DNA from: Phascolarctos cinereus
Lineage: Eukaryota; Chordata; Mammalia; Diprotodontia; Phascolarctidae
DNA: 64,000 nt
Assembly (NCBI RefSeq): GCF_002099425.1
Contig: NW_018343991.1
Span: forward strand, 14,637,001-14,701,000
Direction: 5' to 3'
The notes beneath the pieces are model-generated. The model made no database searches. It was not told the DNA's origin and saw only the letters and a program-made list of their open reading frames with translations. Shown here in pieces: positions 42,246 through 53,084 of the stretch. The position numbers and the translations under genes were made by a program. The number at the start of each line of letters is the position of its first letter. Position 1 is the stretch's first letter.

Positions 42246-42494
42246 AAAGCAATTATTGATTAACACCCCCTTTCCAAGAGCAGTGGCATTATCAATACTT
42301 GGGGATGAGGAAGGGAAGTGTTAGCTCATTGGCTGAGAGGCAGGAGAGACAGTGGGATGGTCCAAGGGGAGCGTTGGATGGAATTTGAATCAGTCTAGAG
42401 TATGGTGGTCACTAAATGTAGGGGGCCGTGTTGGCATTGGCTGAAGCAGGTCAGTGCTTCTTTGGCATGGTGGCTCCCAATCTGAGTGGATTGA

Positions 42495-42632
42495 GTCACT
42501 CAGATGAGGAAACTGAGTCTCAGGGAGGTCAGGTGACTTCTTTAAGGTCACATAGTTAATAAACATCAGAGCTGGTATGCAAACTCAGGTCTTAAGATTC
42601 CAAATCTGTGACCTTTCCATTGTTGCCTCTGC
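42495..42632 (+). repeat. MIR-class fragment
   Basis: cagatgaggaaactgagtct, ggtcaggtgacttctttaag, ggtcacatagttaataaac, tttccattgttgcctctgc. Confidence 0.7.
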
Positions 42633-43017
42633 AATATACCATGGACAAAATATGTTATTGTGAGTCAGTTTTATGATTAGAAAATGGTGAGTGTGGAGTG
42701 TAGTCTATGGACATGGGACAAAATGGCAGCCGTTGAGAATTAGCAAAAGGTTGTTTACACTTCCCGCTTTGATGGATCCATATGCTCCTTGGCATGGATA
42801 TTTCATCTAGCATTGTAAATCAAATCCCTTCCAAATTCTCTCATCCTGTTATGTTTTCATTCACGTTATTTTATAAAATCTTCCATACAGGAACTGAGCA
42901 CTTATTTCAGCAGCCTACCTCCAAATCTTTTATGTGACCCAATTCTGCCAGTAGTGTATCAATTTGGTTATGATTAAACATTGAAGTACCAGCAGTTAGG
43001 CCAGTGGGGATGGTCTA
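42633..43017. other. No feature recognised
   Basis: Unassigned intron sequence. Confidence 0.4.
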
Positions 43018-43075
43018 AGACAGAGGTGGGCCATATGTGGCCTTGAGGCCACAGGCTCCCTACCCTTGGAAGAAC
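43018..43075. mobile_element. Very short hAT-like MITE remnant
   Basis: gacagaggtgggccatatgt with gccttgaggccacaggctcc then ctacccttgg. It joins a left-terminal form directly to the right end of the 43564-43771 element. Confidence 0.55.
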
Positions 43076-43539
43076 TCTTGAATTCCAAGAACTCTCTGCT
43101 CTATTTCCTCCCATTCCTCTGCCATTGTTGTGAAAGTGAAAGAGGGCTACACAGGACTGAAGGTCGTCTTGTATTTTCATCTGTTTCATAGGTTGTTATG
43201 GCCAAAGAATTTATCACTCAGTAATCATACTTCTATTGATTTGCCTCTTGAGGGAAATTGTTATGTTAATAGCTAATTATTAATTTGTGATTCATCCTTT
43301 TCCTCCAGTTTCTTTAAGAACCAACTCCTGAAAAGGTCAGGCCATTTTAGAAGGGTGTAACAATAAGGTATCTCCCAGCCCAGCCCAGGTAAATGCCTTA
43401 GTTAGTAATGTAATAGTTACTAGTATATTAATATAATAATTTCTCTCATTCTCTATACTTACCTAGTCTGGTTTTCAGACAGCAGTCACATTATGTGTCC
43501 TTAAAGCCATTTACTAACTAGAGTTAGGATAGGAGATGG

Positions 43540-43965
43540 ACCTGTGGTTTCATTGGTTTAGAGCAAGAGTGGGGAACTTTCAGCCTCGAGGCCACATGTG
43601 GCCCTCTAGGTCCTCAAGTGCAGCCCTTTCACTGAGTCCAAACTTCATAGAGCAAGTCCCTTTAATAAAATAATTTGTTCTGTAAAACTTGGACTAAGTC
43701 AAAAGGCTGCACCCAAGGGCCTAGAAGGCTAGTCACATATGGCCTTCAGGCCACAGGTTCCCCTCACCCCCGGAGAATTATCAGCTGAGGAAACACCCTC
43801 TACCCATGCAGGTGGGTACATTCCCTGCAACTTATAGACTTACAGAGCTACCAAGAGTGTGAAGAGGTGAAGTGATTTGCTGAGAGTCACTAGGTGGTAC
43901 CTGAACAAAGTCTGCCTGGGTTTGGGTCTGACTCTCTGGCTACTGCACCACTTTGCTTCTTTACA
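43540..43965 (+). repeat. MIR3-like SINE split by a hAT-like MITE
   Basis: ggacctgtggtttcattggt lies before the insertion. gaaacaccctctacccatgc, aacttatagacttacagagc, ggtgaagtgatttgctgaga and ctctggctactgcaccact follow it. Confidence 0.8.
43564..43771. mobile_element. Non-autonomous hAT-like MITE with long inverted ends
   Basis: The left end gtggggaactttcagcctcg, gaggccacatgtggccctct mirrors the right end acatatggccttcaggccac, aggttcccctcaccccc. The centre is tttaataaaataatttgttc. It lies inside a MIR3-like SINE. Confidence 0.8.
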
Positions 43966-43989
43966 AGTGTGCCCCTGGAACTTGAGTCC

Positions 43990-44636
43990 AGTCAGAGAAT
44001 CCAAGTGCATGAAGGTTGGAAAGGACCTTAGAGGCTCTCTAGTCCAGCCTCTGTCGGCTCAAATATTTCCTCTATAACATATACAACCAAGGGTCATTCA
44101 GTCTTTGCTTTGAGACCTCTAGTGAGAGGGAACCTACTACTTCTGGGGTAGTGCACTTGACTTGAATTTTTGTTGTTCAGTCATTTTAGGTCACGTCTGA
44201 CTCTTTGTGGCCTCATTTGGAGTTTTCTTGGCAAAGATACTGGAGTGGTTTGCCATTTCCTTCCCTAGCTCATTTTATAGATGAGGAAACTGAGGCAAAC
44301 AGGGGCAAGTGACTTGCCCAGGGTCACCCAGCTAGTAAACGTCTGGGGTCAGATTTGAACTCAGGTTTTCTTGACTCCAGGCTCAGCACTTTATCCATTG
44401 CACCACTAGCTGCCCTCTCAGCTTGAATAGCAGTAATCATTTTAGAAAGTTTTCCTTACCTCAAGCCTGTCTGCCTCTTTGCAACTTCTACCTATTGCTC
44501 CTTATTCTAGGGAATAGCAAAACAATTATGATCCCCCTTTCATGTGTTAGCCTCTTAGATACCTGAAGAAAACTGCCCTGTCCCCCCAGGGCTTCTTTTC
44601 TCCAAGTTAAAAATCCCTTGCTTCCTTAACTGAAGA
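43990..44636 (-). mobile_element. CR1/L3 LINE 3' fragment split by a SINE
   Basis: In reverse: gttggaaaggaccttagagg, gggaacctactacttctggg, gcaacttctacctattgctc, agatacctgaagaaaactgc. Confidence 0.75.
44172..44412 (-). repeat. tRNA-RTE type SINE
   Basis: tgttcagtcattttaggtca, gagttttcttggcaaagata, ggcaaacaggggcaagtgac, aggctcagcactttatccat. Flanks acttgaat and gcttgaat may be its target duplication. Confidence 0.9.
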
Positions 44637-44760
44637 GGTGTTATGGAGTAGAAAGCTGGCTTTGGAACCATGAAGACCTGAGTTCAAGTCCCACCCCACC
44701 TCCAACACATTATGGCTGTGTGACCATGGTTAAGTTACTTGACCTCTTACCGCCTAGACC
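44637..44760 (+). repeat. tRNA-headed CORE-SINE, 3'-truncated
   Basis: gaagacctgagttcaagtcc, ggctgtgtgaccatggttaa. It is followed by a hAT-like terminal scrap (accagtggtttccaaa). Confidence 0.7.
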
Positions 44761-44789
44761 AGTGGTTTCCAAAATGGGGGTTGTGTCCT

Positions 44790-45070
44790 GATTTCTTTGA
44801 CTTCTTGTTCTCTCTCGTTGCACACAGCCAATCAAATGCCAGGTCTTGTTTCTACCTGTACAACATTGCTTACATTACTATTCCAAGCATATTGGCCTAT
44901 TTGGTTTCCCCACCTTAAATTTCCTCTCCCTACTGCAATCTATGCTCTGCTCAGCTGTGATTTTCCTCCACCAAAATGATTTTCTAAAGCTCAGATCTGG
45001 CCATGTCACTTCTCTTCTCAGTAAACTCCTGTGGCTTACTATTGACTCTAGTATCAAATTTTATTTAAAA
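44790..45070 (+). mobile_element. L2 LINE 3' fragment
   Basis: ctgcaatctatgctctgctc, gattttctaaagctcagatc, tggccatgtcacttctcttc, cagtaaactcctgtggctta. Confidence 0.7.
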
Positions 45071-45244
45071 TATTTGTCTTATCCCCTTTTAATTTCTATT
45101 TTGCTTCATAATATATATAATTATTTATACTTTAGCACATGTACATAATTTATTTATAAATGAATATACACCTATTAAGAATGGGCGCTCAAACATTTTT
45201 TACTAAGAAAAGGTGTATGATTAGTAAGGCTTGGACAGTGCTAC

Positions 45245-45370
45245 TGTAGACAACTCTATGAGACTATAAACTGCAAGGTGGTGGTGAACTGCACTGATAG
45301 AGGTGCTTCCTCATCTGGAAGCTCCCTTTACCAGCGATACCAGAGGTGCAGCCCCTATCCCAGTCCTGCT
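45245..45370 (-). repeat. MIR3-like SINE fragment
   Basis: atgagactataaactgcaag, gaactgcactgatagaggtg, gctccctttaccagcgatac. Confidence 0.6.
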
Positions 45371-45499
45371 CCTTCAATCAAACCTTGGACATTATGATTT
45401 CCATTTACTCAACATTGCTCGACAAAATGCTGCTGCTTGACTTTTGTAGAATGTAGCAATGACAGATATGCAGAAGTCAAATGACAAATATAAGAACTT

Positions 45500-45810
45500 C
45501 AGAGAATCATGGCATTTTTTGGTATGAACTGATATGGTATGAGGAGCAGAACCAAGAAAACAACGTATAAATGATTATAGCAATGTAAATGGAAAAAGAT
45601 CACTAAAAAGAAGTTGAAATCTGAGTAGATGAAAAACCAATGAAAGTTTTAGAGATGAAAAAATGAAGCTTATCTCCTCACTCGTGGCAGAAAGGGTAGG
45701 AACTACTGGGACAGAACAATGTATATGTTGTCAGCTATGGTTTTTGTCCCGGGGAAGGGGGTTTAATCTGGAGAGGGGTGGGAAATGACTTTCGTGCAAA
45801 GACAAAAAAT
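45500..45810 (+). mobile_element. L1 LINE 3' fragment
   Basis: gtatgaactgatatggtatg, aggagcagaaccaagaaaac, aacgtataaatgattatagc; the block gagcagaaccaagagaacaatgt is a landmark of marsupial L1 3' ends. Confidence 0.65.
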
Positions 45811-45849
45811 TAGTAGAATTTATTAAGATAATATGGAATAGAAATGACA

Positions 45850-47000
45850 ATGAAATAAAATGTGAATAGAACTCAGCTGAATTATCCTGATGTCATCAGT
45901 CCTCTGACTGTGGCTTAAAACAATGAGCCTGTCACCTCCCTCATTCTGGATATCATGCCTTTCAGTGTAGCCTGAGAGCATGTTAGCACTTTTGACTTCC
46001 ATATTACCTTGTTGAATGATACTGAACTGGAAATGTCCTAAAAACCCCAACCCTTTTTCCATGTGAACCCTGTTTCACCATGCCTCCACCCCCTTGTATT
46101 ATGATACTGACTTTTGTTCATTGGGTCAGGATCTTTTTATACTCCAGCCTGGTCATCCACCATATCCCTTCCAGCTTTAAGTCATCAGAAACTTTGATAA
46201 ACATACCATCTATGCCTTGATCTAAATCAGTGATGAAAAACGGTGAGCAGAACCAAATGCTGACCCCTGAAGCAGTCCACTAAAGACCTTTCTCCAAATT
46301 GACATCAAGCTTTTTTTTTTCCCATTAATGATGGTTCTTTGGGTCTAGTTCTGAATTCAACCATTTCTGAATTAGCCTAGGTATACTGATTACTCCATAT
46401 TGTCCACAAGGGTAGCATGAGAAACTCTGTTGAGTGTTTGACTGAAGTCTTGGTAAACTATGTCTGTGGCATTATCCTGATCTACCAGTCTGGTAATGCT
46501 GTGAAAAAAGAAAATGAGGTTAGTCTGGTACAACCTGTTTTTGGAAGTCATGCTGGCTTTCAGAGTTTCTCTTTCTAGATGTTCGCAAGGCATACCTTAA
46601 TTATATGCTACAGAATCATGCCAGGAATTGAAGTCAAGTTCAGACTCAGTTTCCTTTTTTGAAAATCAGGGCAGTATTTATCTTTTTCCAATCCCTTGGA
46701 ACTATTCCTGTTCATGATGATCTGTTAGAGGTAATGTACAGTAGCTTGACCTGAATCACATGCGCTGGTTCTTTCAGTACCCTAGGATGTGGTTTATCAT
46801 TCCCTGGGGATTGGAATTCATTGAGGGCAGCTAGATGCTTTCTTACCATGTCCTTGCTTATCTTGGGTTTCAAATCCTTTGCTCGCTTTTTTTCTTCGTC
46901 ACCTTTCCAATTAAAGTCTATTCCCCTTGACAAAGAAATAAAGACGGTGAGAAGTGAGAAGCTTTCCTTTTTCTCACTCATCCTAGCTGCCCCCAAAGTA
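45850..47000 (-). mobile_element. CR1/L3 LINE: broken ORF2 and 3' part
   Basis: Minus-strand reading gives ISKDMVRKHLAALNEFQSPG then NDKPHPRVLKEPAHVI (about 46760-46870). It then gives TSKNRLYQTNLIFFFHSITR and LVDQDNATDIVYQDFSQTLN (about 46400-46550). These match the CR1-class pattern of a KS-GPDGIHPRVLREL block followed by LVDQGN-VDVVYLDFSKAFD. The 3' part lies toward 45850. Many frame breaks; inactive. Confidence 0.8.
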
Positions 47001-47740
47001 GTCCTATCCTTGCTCTCGTGCTCCCCTTTCCCACAACATAGCTAAAAATGTTCTTTCCGGTTGTCCTCAGCTTCTGAATCCATTCCAGTCATTGAGCTCT
47101 TACATTATTCTTTAGTGGCTGTTATACTTAAGTATTCATCTTCCATTCCATGACCTTAAGTTCATCTTCTGTACATTTCCTTTTAAGATCTCCAATGGTC
47201 AATGAACTCCCTTTGCATCATCTTTTGTTACTGTTTAGTTGATTAGTTATATCTGACTCTTCATGACCCCTTTTGGGGTTTTCTTGGCAAAGATACCAGA
47301 GTGGTTTGCCATTCTCTTCTCCAGCTCATTTTACAGATGAAGACACTGAGGCAAACAGGCTTATGTGACTTGCCCAGGGTCCACAGCTAGTAAGTGTCTG
47401 AGGCCTGATTTGAACTCAGGAAGATGAGTCTTCCTAACTCCAGGCCCAGCACTCTATCTACTGTACCACCTAGTTGTACCTAGATACGCCTTGCATCATC
47501 TGTCTTCCCCTTTTTCCTCCTCATTGGAATTGTTTCTCTTTGGGTTTTCAAAATTTTCATTCTGGAGAGCTTCCTATTTTTCTTTTGCTGACTTCCCCTA
47601 TAGAATTTGAATTCATGGGATCCTACTTGTCTTTTCTCTGAAGCTTTTGAAATCTTCATTCTCAAAATTTAGGGTGCATGTCAGACTGTGCTCAGCTTTC
47701 CTGTCTTCCATCACAAGCTCTTTTAAGTTGAGCAGCAAAG
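47001..47740 (-). repeat. Repeat of uncertain class, split by a SINE
   Basis: Left part to 47223 and right part from 47491 (tttgggttttcaaaattttc, gctgacttcccctatagaat, tgggatcctacttgtctttt). The target duplication of the SINE shows the two parts were once joined. It may be the 5' continuation of the CR1/L3 element or a separate old repeat. Confidence 0.45.
47224..47490 (-). repeat. tRNA-RTE type SINE with target duplication
   Basis: Full minus copy from ttgttactgtttagttg to ccacctagttg. Direct repeats TTGCATCATCT lie at 47213-47223 and 47491-47501. Confidence 0.9.
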
Positions 47741-47964
47741 TGAATAAACATGAGCAATGCCCAGGATAACAAGATAATCGTAAGAGGTTGCATTGGAGGA
47801 AAGGAAGCCATAAAAGAGGAGATAGTATTGGTATTACAGATTTTTTAAAAAAATTAAAATTCTTCGTATTATTTAGTTAGACACCCTGGCCAATCTTGAT
47901 TTCTCTCAAATCTGAACTTTTTAAGTAGCACTTTATTATAGTTGACATAAGTGTTATTATTATT

Positions 47965-48190
47965 ATTTGTAGTTCATTTGTTTCAGTTGTGTCTGACTCT
48001 TCATGACCCCATTTTCTTGGCAAAGATACCAGAGTCGTTTGCCATTTCCTTTTTCCGCTTATTTTACAGATGAGGAAACTGAGGCAAACAGGATTATGTG
48101 ACTTGCCCAGGGCCACACAGCTAGTAAGTGTCAGAGGTAGATTTGAACTGAGGTCCTTCTGACTCCAACATTATCCATTGTGTCACTTGC
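47965..48190 (-). repeat. tRNA-RTE type SINE
   Basis: ttgtgtctgactcttcatga, ttttcttggcaaagatacca, ggcaaacaggattatgtgac, gtccttctgactccaacatt. Confidence 0.9.
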
Positions 48191-48289
48191 ACGGCCATGG
48201 AAGGTGGTGTTTCTGGCAAATGGATATATCACTGATAATCTTGCTTTTTCCCACCTTGGTTTAGTTTGGAGGTATCAGAGTTGGAGAGG

Positions 48290-48510
48290 CAGGAGAGAAT
48301 GTGAACTTGGAGTCAGATCCTGCCTCTGGCACAATCTGTGTGGTGCTGGGCAAGTCCCATTTCCCCCTTGAGCCACATTGTCTTCATTTGTTTAAAAAAA
48401 ATGCCTGAGACGTCCACCTCACAGGGTTGCTGTGAGGCTTAAATAAGAAAATGTATGTAAAACATTTTGCAAATTTCACAGCAATTTGTATGTGGTAGTT
48501 ATTATTGTGA
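48290..48510 (+). repeat. tRNA-headed CORE-SINE, long 3' form
   Basis: gagaatgtgaacttggagtc, ggtgctgggcaagtcccatt, ctcacagggttgctgtgagg, gtaaaacattttgcaaattt. Confidence 0.7.
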
Positions 48511-48695
48511 TGTAATAGAACAGAATCTTTAACATTTAAGAATTTTCAAATGTTAAACTTAAAAATTAAAAACAACAACAACAATGTCCCGTTCGCTTCA
48601 GCGTACCTTCTTGACTGATTCTTCTTTTCAGCATTCCCAGCGTTTTTTCTTATCAAACTGCATCGTTATGGAGCGATTTTTACTTTTCTTTGCAG

Positions 48696-48898
48696 AAATC
48701 CCACTTTCCCGTGCAGCATGAGCCAGGTTCCATCAAAGAGCTCTTCCCACTGGGAGCCCCTGGAGGATCCAAACTGTTGGCTGCCCTCCATAGAGAGCCT
48801 CTCACTGGATGACTTTTGGATGGAGGTGGAGAGCATGGAGCAGAATGATGAACTGAAGCCGGAAGAGGGCGGTGTCACCGAAGCCCAGATCCCGGAGG
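48696..48898 (+). CDS. ARHGAP40: Second visible coding exon of a RhoGAP gene, probably ARHGAP40
   Basis: Seen: a 203-base exon after ttttacttttctttgcag and before donor g|gtgagg. With the two bases carried from 17752-17753 it reads RNPTFPCSMSQVPSKSSSHW, then EPLEDPNCWLPSIESLSL, then DDFWMEVESMEQND, and acidic sequence. It exits in phase 1. Known: ARHGAP18 and ARHGAP28 have a matching Ser-rich, (S/D)xxSMEDFWxExExIK segment ahead of the next conserved block. The SIESLSLDDFWMEVES segment here is that equivalent. Family membership is well supported; ARHGAP40 over ARHGAP28 is inferred, because the flanking residues differ from ARHGAP28 as I remember it. A second acceptor 21 bases inside would start the exon at 48717. 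Confidence 0.85.
48711..48717 (+). other. Alternative in-frame splice acceptor
   Basis: cccactttcccgtgcag|catgag is a second acceptor 21 bases downstream of the first. Using it keeps the frame (AG+C gives Ser, then Met) and removes seven residues. Confidence 0.5.
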
Positions 48899-49042
48899 GT
48901 GAGGAACTCTGCTGCTGCTAAGCATGGGAAGGGAAAGTGGAAAGGAGGGCAGTGTGGCAGGGGGCTCCATGGAGAAAGCATTTCGTTTTGAAATATTACA
49001 CGTGAAAGAATGAGTGCACTGGCCCAGGGCAGGTTTTGATTG

Positions 49043-49302
49043 GGGCAGCTAGGAGGCACAATGGATAGAGCATCAGGCCTGGAGTCAAGAAGACCCGAGT
49101 TCAAATGTGGCCTCAGACACTTAGTAGCTGTGTGACCTTGGGCAAGTCACTTCACCTTGCTTGCCTCAGTTCCACATCTGTAAAATGAGCTGGAGAAGGA
49201 CGTGGCAAATCACTGCAGTGTCTTTTGCCAAGCAAAACCCAAATGGGTCACAAAGAGTCAAACAGACACATTGAAATGACTGAACAAGAACAATAACAAT
49301 GT
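49043..49302 (+). repeat. tRNA-RTE type SINE with target duplication
   Basis: Full plus copy 145 bases inside the intron after exon two. Perfect 11-base repeats GGTTTTGATTG lie at 49032-49042 and 49303-49313. Confidence 0.95.
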
Positions 49303-49325
49303 GGTTTTGATTGAGTTGCATGGCA

Positions 49326-49366
49326 GAGAGAGAAAGAGAGAGAGAGAGAGAGGGAGAGAGAGAGAG
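49326..49366. repeat. (GA)n microsatellite
   Basis: GA units broken by two AA/GG steps. Confidence 0.95.
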
Positions 49367-49394
49367 TTTGTTAATTTCAGCAACCAACTGAATC

Positions 49395-49520
49395 AATTCA
49401 GCAAACATTTGTTAGTATCTACTTAGTCTAGAGCAATGGAGAAGGTGCAAAGTATAGATGAGTGTTTGCTGTCCTCTGGGAGCTTGCAATCTAATAGGAG
49501 ACAACTTACACAAAATAGGG
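49395..49520 (+). repeat. MIR-class left-end fragment
   Basis: ttcagcaaacatttgttagt, ctgtcctctgggagcttgca, atctaataggagacaac. Confidence 0.6.
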
Positions 49521-49659
49521 GATAAATGCAGACATGAGGTGAACAGCCAAGTACCTTATGAGGTCCTGGAAGGAAAAGGTCCTTGCCAACACAGGGCTTC
49601 TTGTAGGAGATGGCATCTGAGCTCTAATTGCATTATATTTATTTATCTCTGTAAATCAG

Positions 49660-49850
49660 GAGTTTTTAACCTGGTGTCCAATCACTTGTTTTTAAAAGAG
49701 ATTTTGGTAACTGTATTTCAGCATAATTTTCTTCTGTAAACCTATGTATTTGTTTATTATGCCTTTAAAAACACTCTGCAAAGGGGTCCATAAGGCTTTA
49801 CCAGACTTCCAGAGAAGTCTATGATACCCAAGAGTTTAGGAATTCCTGGT
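49660..49850 (+). mobile_element. Non-autonomous hAT-like element
   Basis: caggagtttttaacctggtg, gtaactgtatttcagcataa, ggtccataaggctttaccag, agagtttaggaattcctgg. Confidence 0.7.
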
Positions 49851-49859
49851 GAGAATGTT

Positions 49860-50685
49860 TATTCCCTCCTTACCACCCCCAGGCCCCCCGTAACAATGAA
49901 GACTCCCCAAGGACACTGCACCCCTCTCAGAGCTCTAGAGGACCCACAGGAGATAAAGGAGTGGTTTTCTAGTTCATGAACACCCTCACTGGTGTGCTTC
50001 CTTCTGTAATCCAAGGGAAAATGGACTTGAGCTTAGAGCATATATAACAAAGGAGTAACTTGGAGCTTGCTGGATTATTCAGAATGTTCTCTTTCGGTGA
50101 GCTGTAGCTGTCTTCTGTGCTCTTTGCAGACTCCTGAAGTTACCTTTCCTTAGGTTATCTAGTTTGTCCTAATATCCTGATAATCGTACCACCAACTGTC
50201 ATTGCTATCTCTTCCATCATGCACTGCTGTCCCAGGAGATGCTGCTGGGACACCGATGAGCATTCCAATTCCTGGAACCCTCTGAAGTTCACAAGGTCAT
50301 GCTGTGGTTAAGGGGGAGGGAGGAAAGATCGAGGTGCTCTTCCCTAAGTGATTTCCTCACAGAGGCTTGCTGGCCAGACACTGGAATGGGAATCCAGAGT
50401 GACTTGCTATTTTCTACAAACCCAGTAGATCTGTGACTTTTTTCCTGTCAATCATAATACACTTCTTGCTATATCTAATTGAAAAGCCTTTGGTTGGTTG
50501 ATTGATTGCTTGATTGATCCAATGGAGATGGCTATGCTTTGTTTGCAGCTGGTTCATACCTCTGATTGGTTAATTCGGTTGAGAATTCTGGATAATTTCA
50601 GTCCTTAAATTCAATTCCTTAAATAAGGAAGAGTCTTCCACAACTGCTGTCCAGCACTAGAATAATCTAGGGAATGGGATATTAA
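49860..50685. other. No feature recognised
   Basis: About 0.8 kb of apparently unique intron without recognised repeats. Confidence 0.45.
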
Positions 50686-50689
50686 TCAC

Positions 50690-50970
50690 TAGGCAGCTGG
50701 TGGTATAGTGGATAGAATGATGGCCCAGGATTCAGGAAGGCCCAAGTTCTAATCCTACTTCAGATGTTTATTTGCTGGGTGACCCTGGACTAGTCATTTA
50801 ACCTCTGTTTGCCTCAACTATAAAATGAGGATAATGATGGCACCCACTTTCCAGCATTGTTGTGAGGATTTAATTTTAAAGGGATGTGTGTCTAAGTACA
50901 AAAAGTACCTGGCAGTATATATTTATATATAGTCACTATATAAATGCTTATTATTCTTTCCTTCCCTAGT
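50690..50970 (+). repeat. tRNA-headed CORE-SINE, long 3' form
   Basis: ctggtggtatagtggataga, ggtgaccctggactagtcat, agcattgttgtgaggattta, ataaatgcttattattc. Confidence 0.8.
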
Positions 50971-51104
50971 CTATAGGGAATGCTGTAAAAAAAAACAAAG
51001 CAAAACAATCTTGCATTGTCTGGGAGGCCTTCAAAGTCTCTTCCAACTCAGAGCCTACTATTCTATGACTCTATCAGCTTAATACTAATAATCCCCCTCC
51101 CTTT

Positions 51105-51190
51105 TTTTTTTTAACAGTTTTACAATTTGCCAGGCTTTTTTAACATACACTCTGATTTGACCTTCACAACATCCTTCAAGGTACATAGGG
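51105..51190 (+). repeat. MIR fragment
   Basis: agttttacaatttgccaggc and tttgaccttcacaacatcct. Confidence 0.5.
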
Positions 51191-51239
51191 TAGGAAACTC
51201 CACTAATGTCTTTTCTTTTAGGGAGGCCAACTACTCTGT

Positions 51240-51415
51240 CTAAAGGACCAGTGGAAAGAACGGTGGCTTTGGTGTTAGAAGACCTGGGTTCAAACCCTGG
51301 CCCCAGTACTTATTTAACTTGGATCACCTTGGGCAAATGTCTTAGCTTCTGGAGCTTAGCTTGCCAAAGTGTAAAAAGAGAGGTTTGTCCTGTTACGCCT
51401 TTGAGGTCCCTTCCA
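51240..51415 (+). repeat. tRNA-headed CORE-SINE
   Basis: agaagacctgggttcaaacc, caccttgggcaaatgtctta, gcctttgaggtcccttcc. Confidence 0.7.
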
Positions 51416-51494
51416 ACAGCAAAGTGCAAGGCTCTGGGGGATACAAATACAAAAATGAATTTCTCATTCCCTCAGAGAGCTTGCCTTCTCCTTG

Positions 51495-51770
51495 GTGTGT
51501 TTATGTGTGGTATATGTATTTGTGTGTGGGGTGTATGTGTTTATGTGTGTGGTAGCTATAGCACTTGTGTGTGTGGTATGTGTGTAGTATGTATATGTGT
51601 GGTGTATATTGTGTGTGGTATGGATGTGTGGTTTCTTGTAGTATATGTGTGTGTGTATGGTCCATGTATTTATGTGTGTGATAGGTATGATGTCTCTATA
51701 TGTGAGGGTAGTGTGCGTAGTGTGCTATATGTGTTTTTGTGTGTGGTTTTTGTATGTGTGATATGTACCT
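51495..51770. repeat. Imperfect (GT)n-rich tract
   Basis: Repeated tgtgtgtggta and atgtgtgt units; it makes a 194-codon Val/Cys/Tyr-rich false ORF. Confidence 0.9.
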
Positions 51771-51984
51771 GCCCTGTTACAGTTAGCTGAGTAAATAAAT
51801 ACAAAGCATATACAAATGAGAGAGAGTGAGATCCATCATAGTTGATAGAGGGGCGTCAGTGAAGACGTTGTTTAAGAACTTGTGGCACCTGGAGTGTGCT
51901 TTGAAGGAAGCAAGGAAGGGATTTTTGCAGGGCAGATTCTGCTATGGGCCATTTGTAAATTTCAGAAGTACGTCTCCTTTACTT

Positions 51985-52680
51985 GAAGTCATTCACAAAA
52001 AGGTTAAATGAGACAGGGTCAATGGCAGAGCCCAGAGGCACTTCACTGGAGATATCACTCATGGTGTATGCAATCATTCATCAACCAGCTGTGAGTCCAC
52101 TTAGTCATACAGTCATCTATCTCCTATTTTTCCATCTTGCCCATAAGGATATTATGAGAGACTTTATAGGATCCTAAGATTTGGAGCTGGAAGGAACTTA
52201 AAAGGATAAAGACCATCTCAGAGAAATTAGTCTCCCAATGCATCAACTCCTCAAAGAATAAACTCATCTTGAGATTCCCAACCCCCGTCCCAGGTGTGTG
52301 TGTTATATATGTATGCATACATACATACACACACACTTCATCCTCCATGAGGGTATTATCATTTGGACCCCCTCCATTCTGTTGGGTTGAGAACCCCTTT
52401 CATTCCTCTAAGTTTAGCCCCTCATTTTATAGATACAGAAACCAAGTCCCAGAGAGGCATTACATGTAGCAAATAGCAGAACCAGGATTGAAACTCCGGG
52501 TCCTCTGACTCTGAGGCCAGCACCCTTGCCAATATACTATGGTGAACTTGAGAAGTACTTTATTGAAATCAAGATCCAATATGTCTGTGGCATTCTTCTG
52601 ATTAACCAGCCTAAGAAGAGATAGCATTCTTACTTATGTGGTATAACAAGTCCTTGCCTAAAAGATTTCTCTGTTTGTCA
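51985..52680 (-). mobile_element. CR1/L3 LINE fragment split by a SINE
   Basis: Left part agcccagaggcacttcactg, ttccatcttgcccataagga, tattatgagagacttta. Right part from about 52546: ttgaaatcaagatccaatat, gtctgtggcattcttctgat. Same region of the LINE as 46250-46500. Confidence 0.75.
52167..52545 (+). repeat. MIR-class SINE (tagtcca type), stretched
   Basis: tcctaagatttggagctgga, cctcattttatagatacaga, gtcctctgactctgaggcca, ttgccaatatactatg. A CA/TG-rich piece near 52295-52340 has expanded inside. Confidence 0.65.
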
Positions 52681-52689
52681 ATACTTAGG

Positions 52690-53080
52690 CCGATTCTTTA
52701 AACATGTCAGATAACTCCGGATGTTCTCACCCTGTTCCCCAAATAGTCCCCAAACAGTACACAGACCCAAAAGAGTAGATTCTTTTCTGCCCCTTTGCCT
52801 TTTTGTCCTGCCTCTAGCTCCTTCCCCCATCCCCACCCCCATCTCACCCTCCCCCAAGCCCAAACTATATGAAACATGCTATTCCAGGTCTTGTTGGTTG
52901 TGACCAACAGAGATCAACACAGTGAGATGGGGATGTGCACTTCCATAATGAGTGGGACTGTGCTTTCAGGTCTTTTTATCCTATCCTTGTGATTATGTCT
53001 TTCCTCCGCCCCGAGTAAATTTGTGTCTAGCACCTACAGACTATACTTTTGGTAGTTTCAGCTTTATTGTCCCCTGTTTT
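52690..53080. other. No feature recognised
   Basis: Unassigned intron, C-rich near 52820-52860. Confidence 0.4.
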
Positions 53081-53084
53081 TTTT

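Noticed and set aside
51206-51790. 194-codon ORF rich in Val, Cys and Tyr
   Set aside because: Most of it is the imperfect GT tract and its start lies in a SINE.
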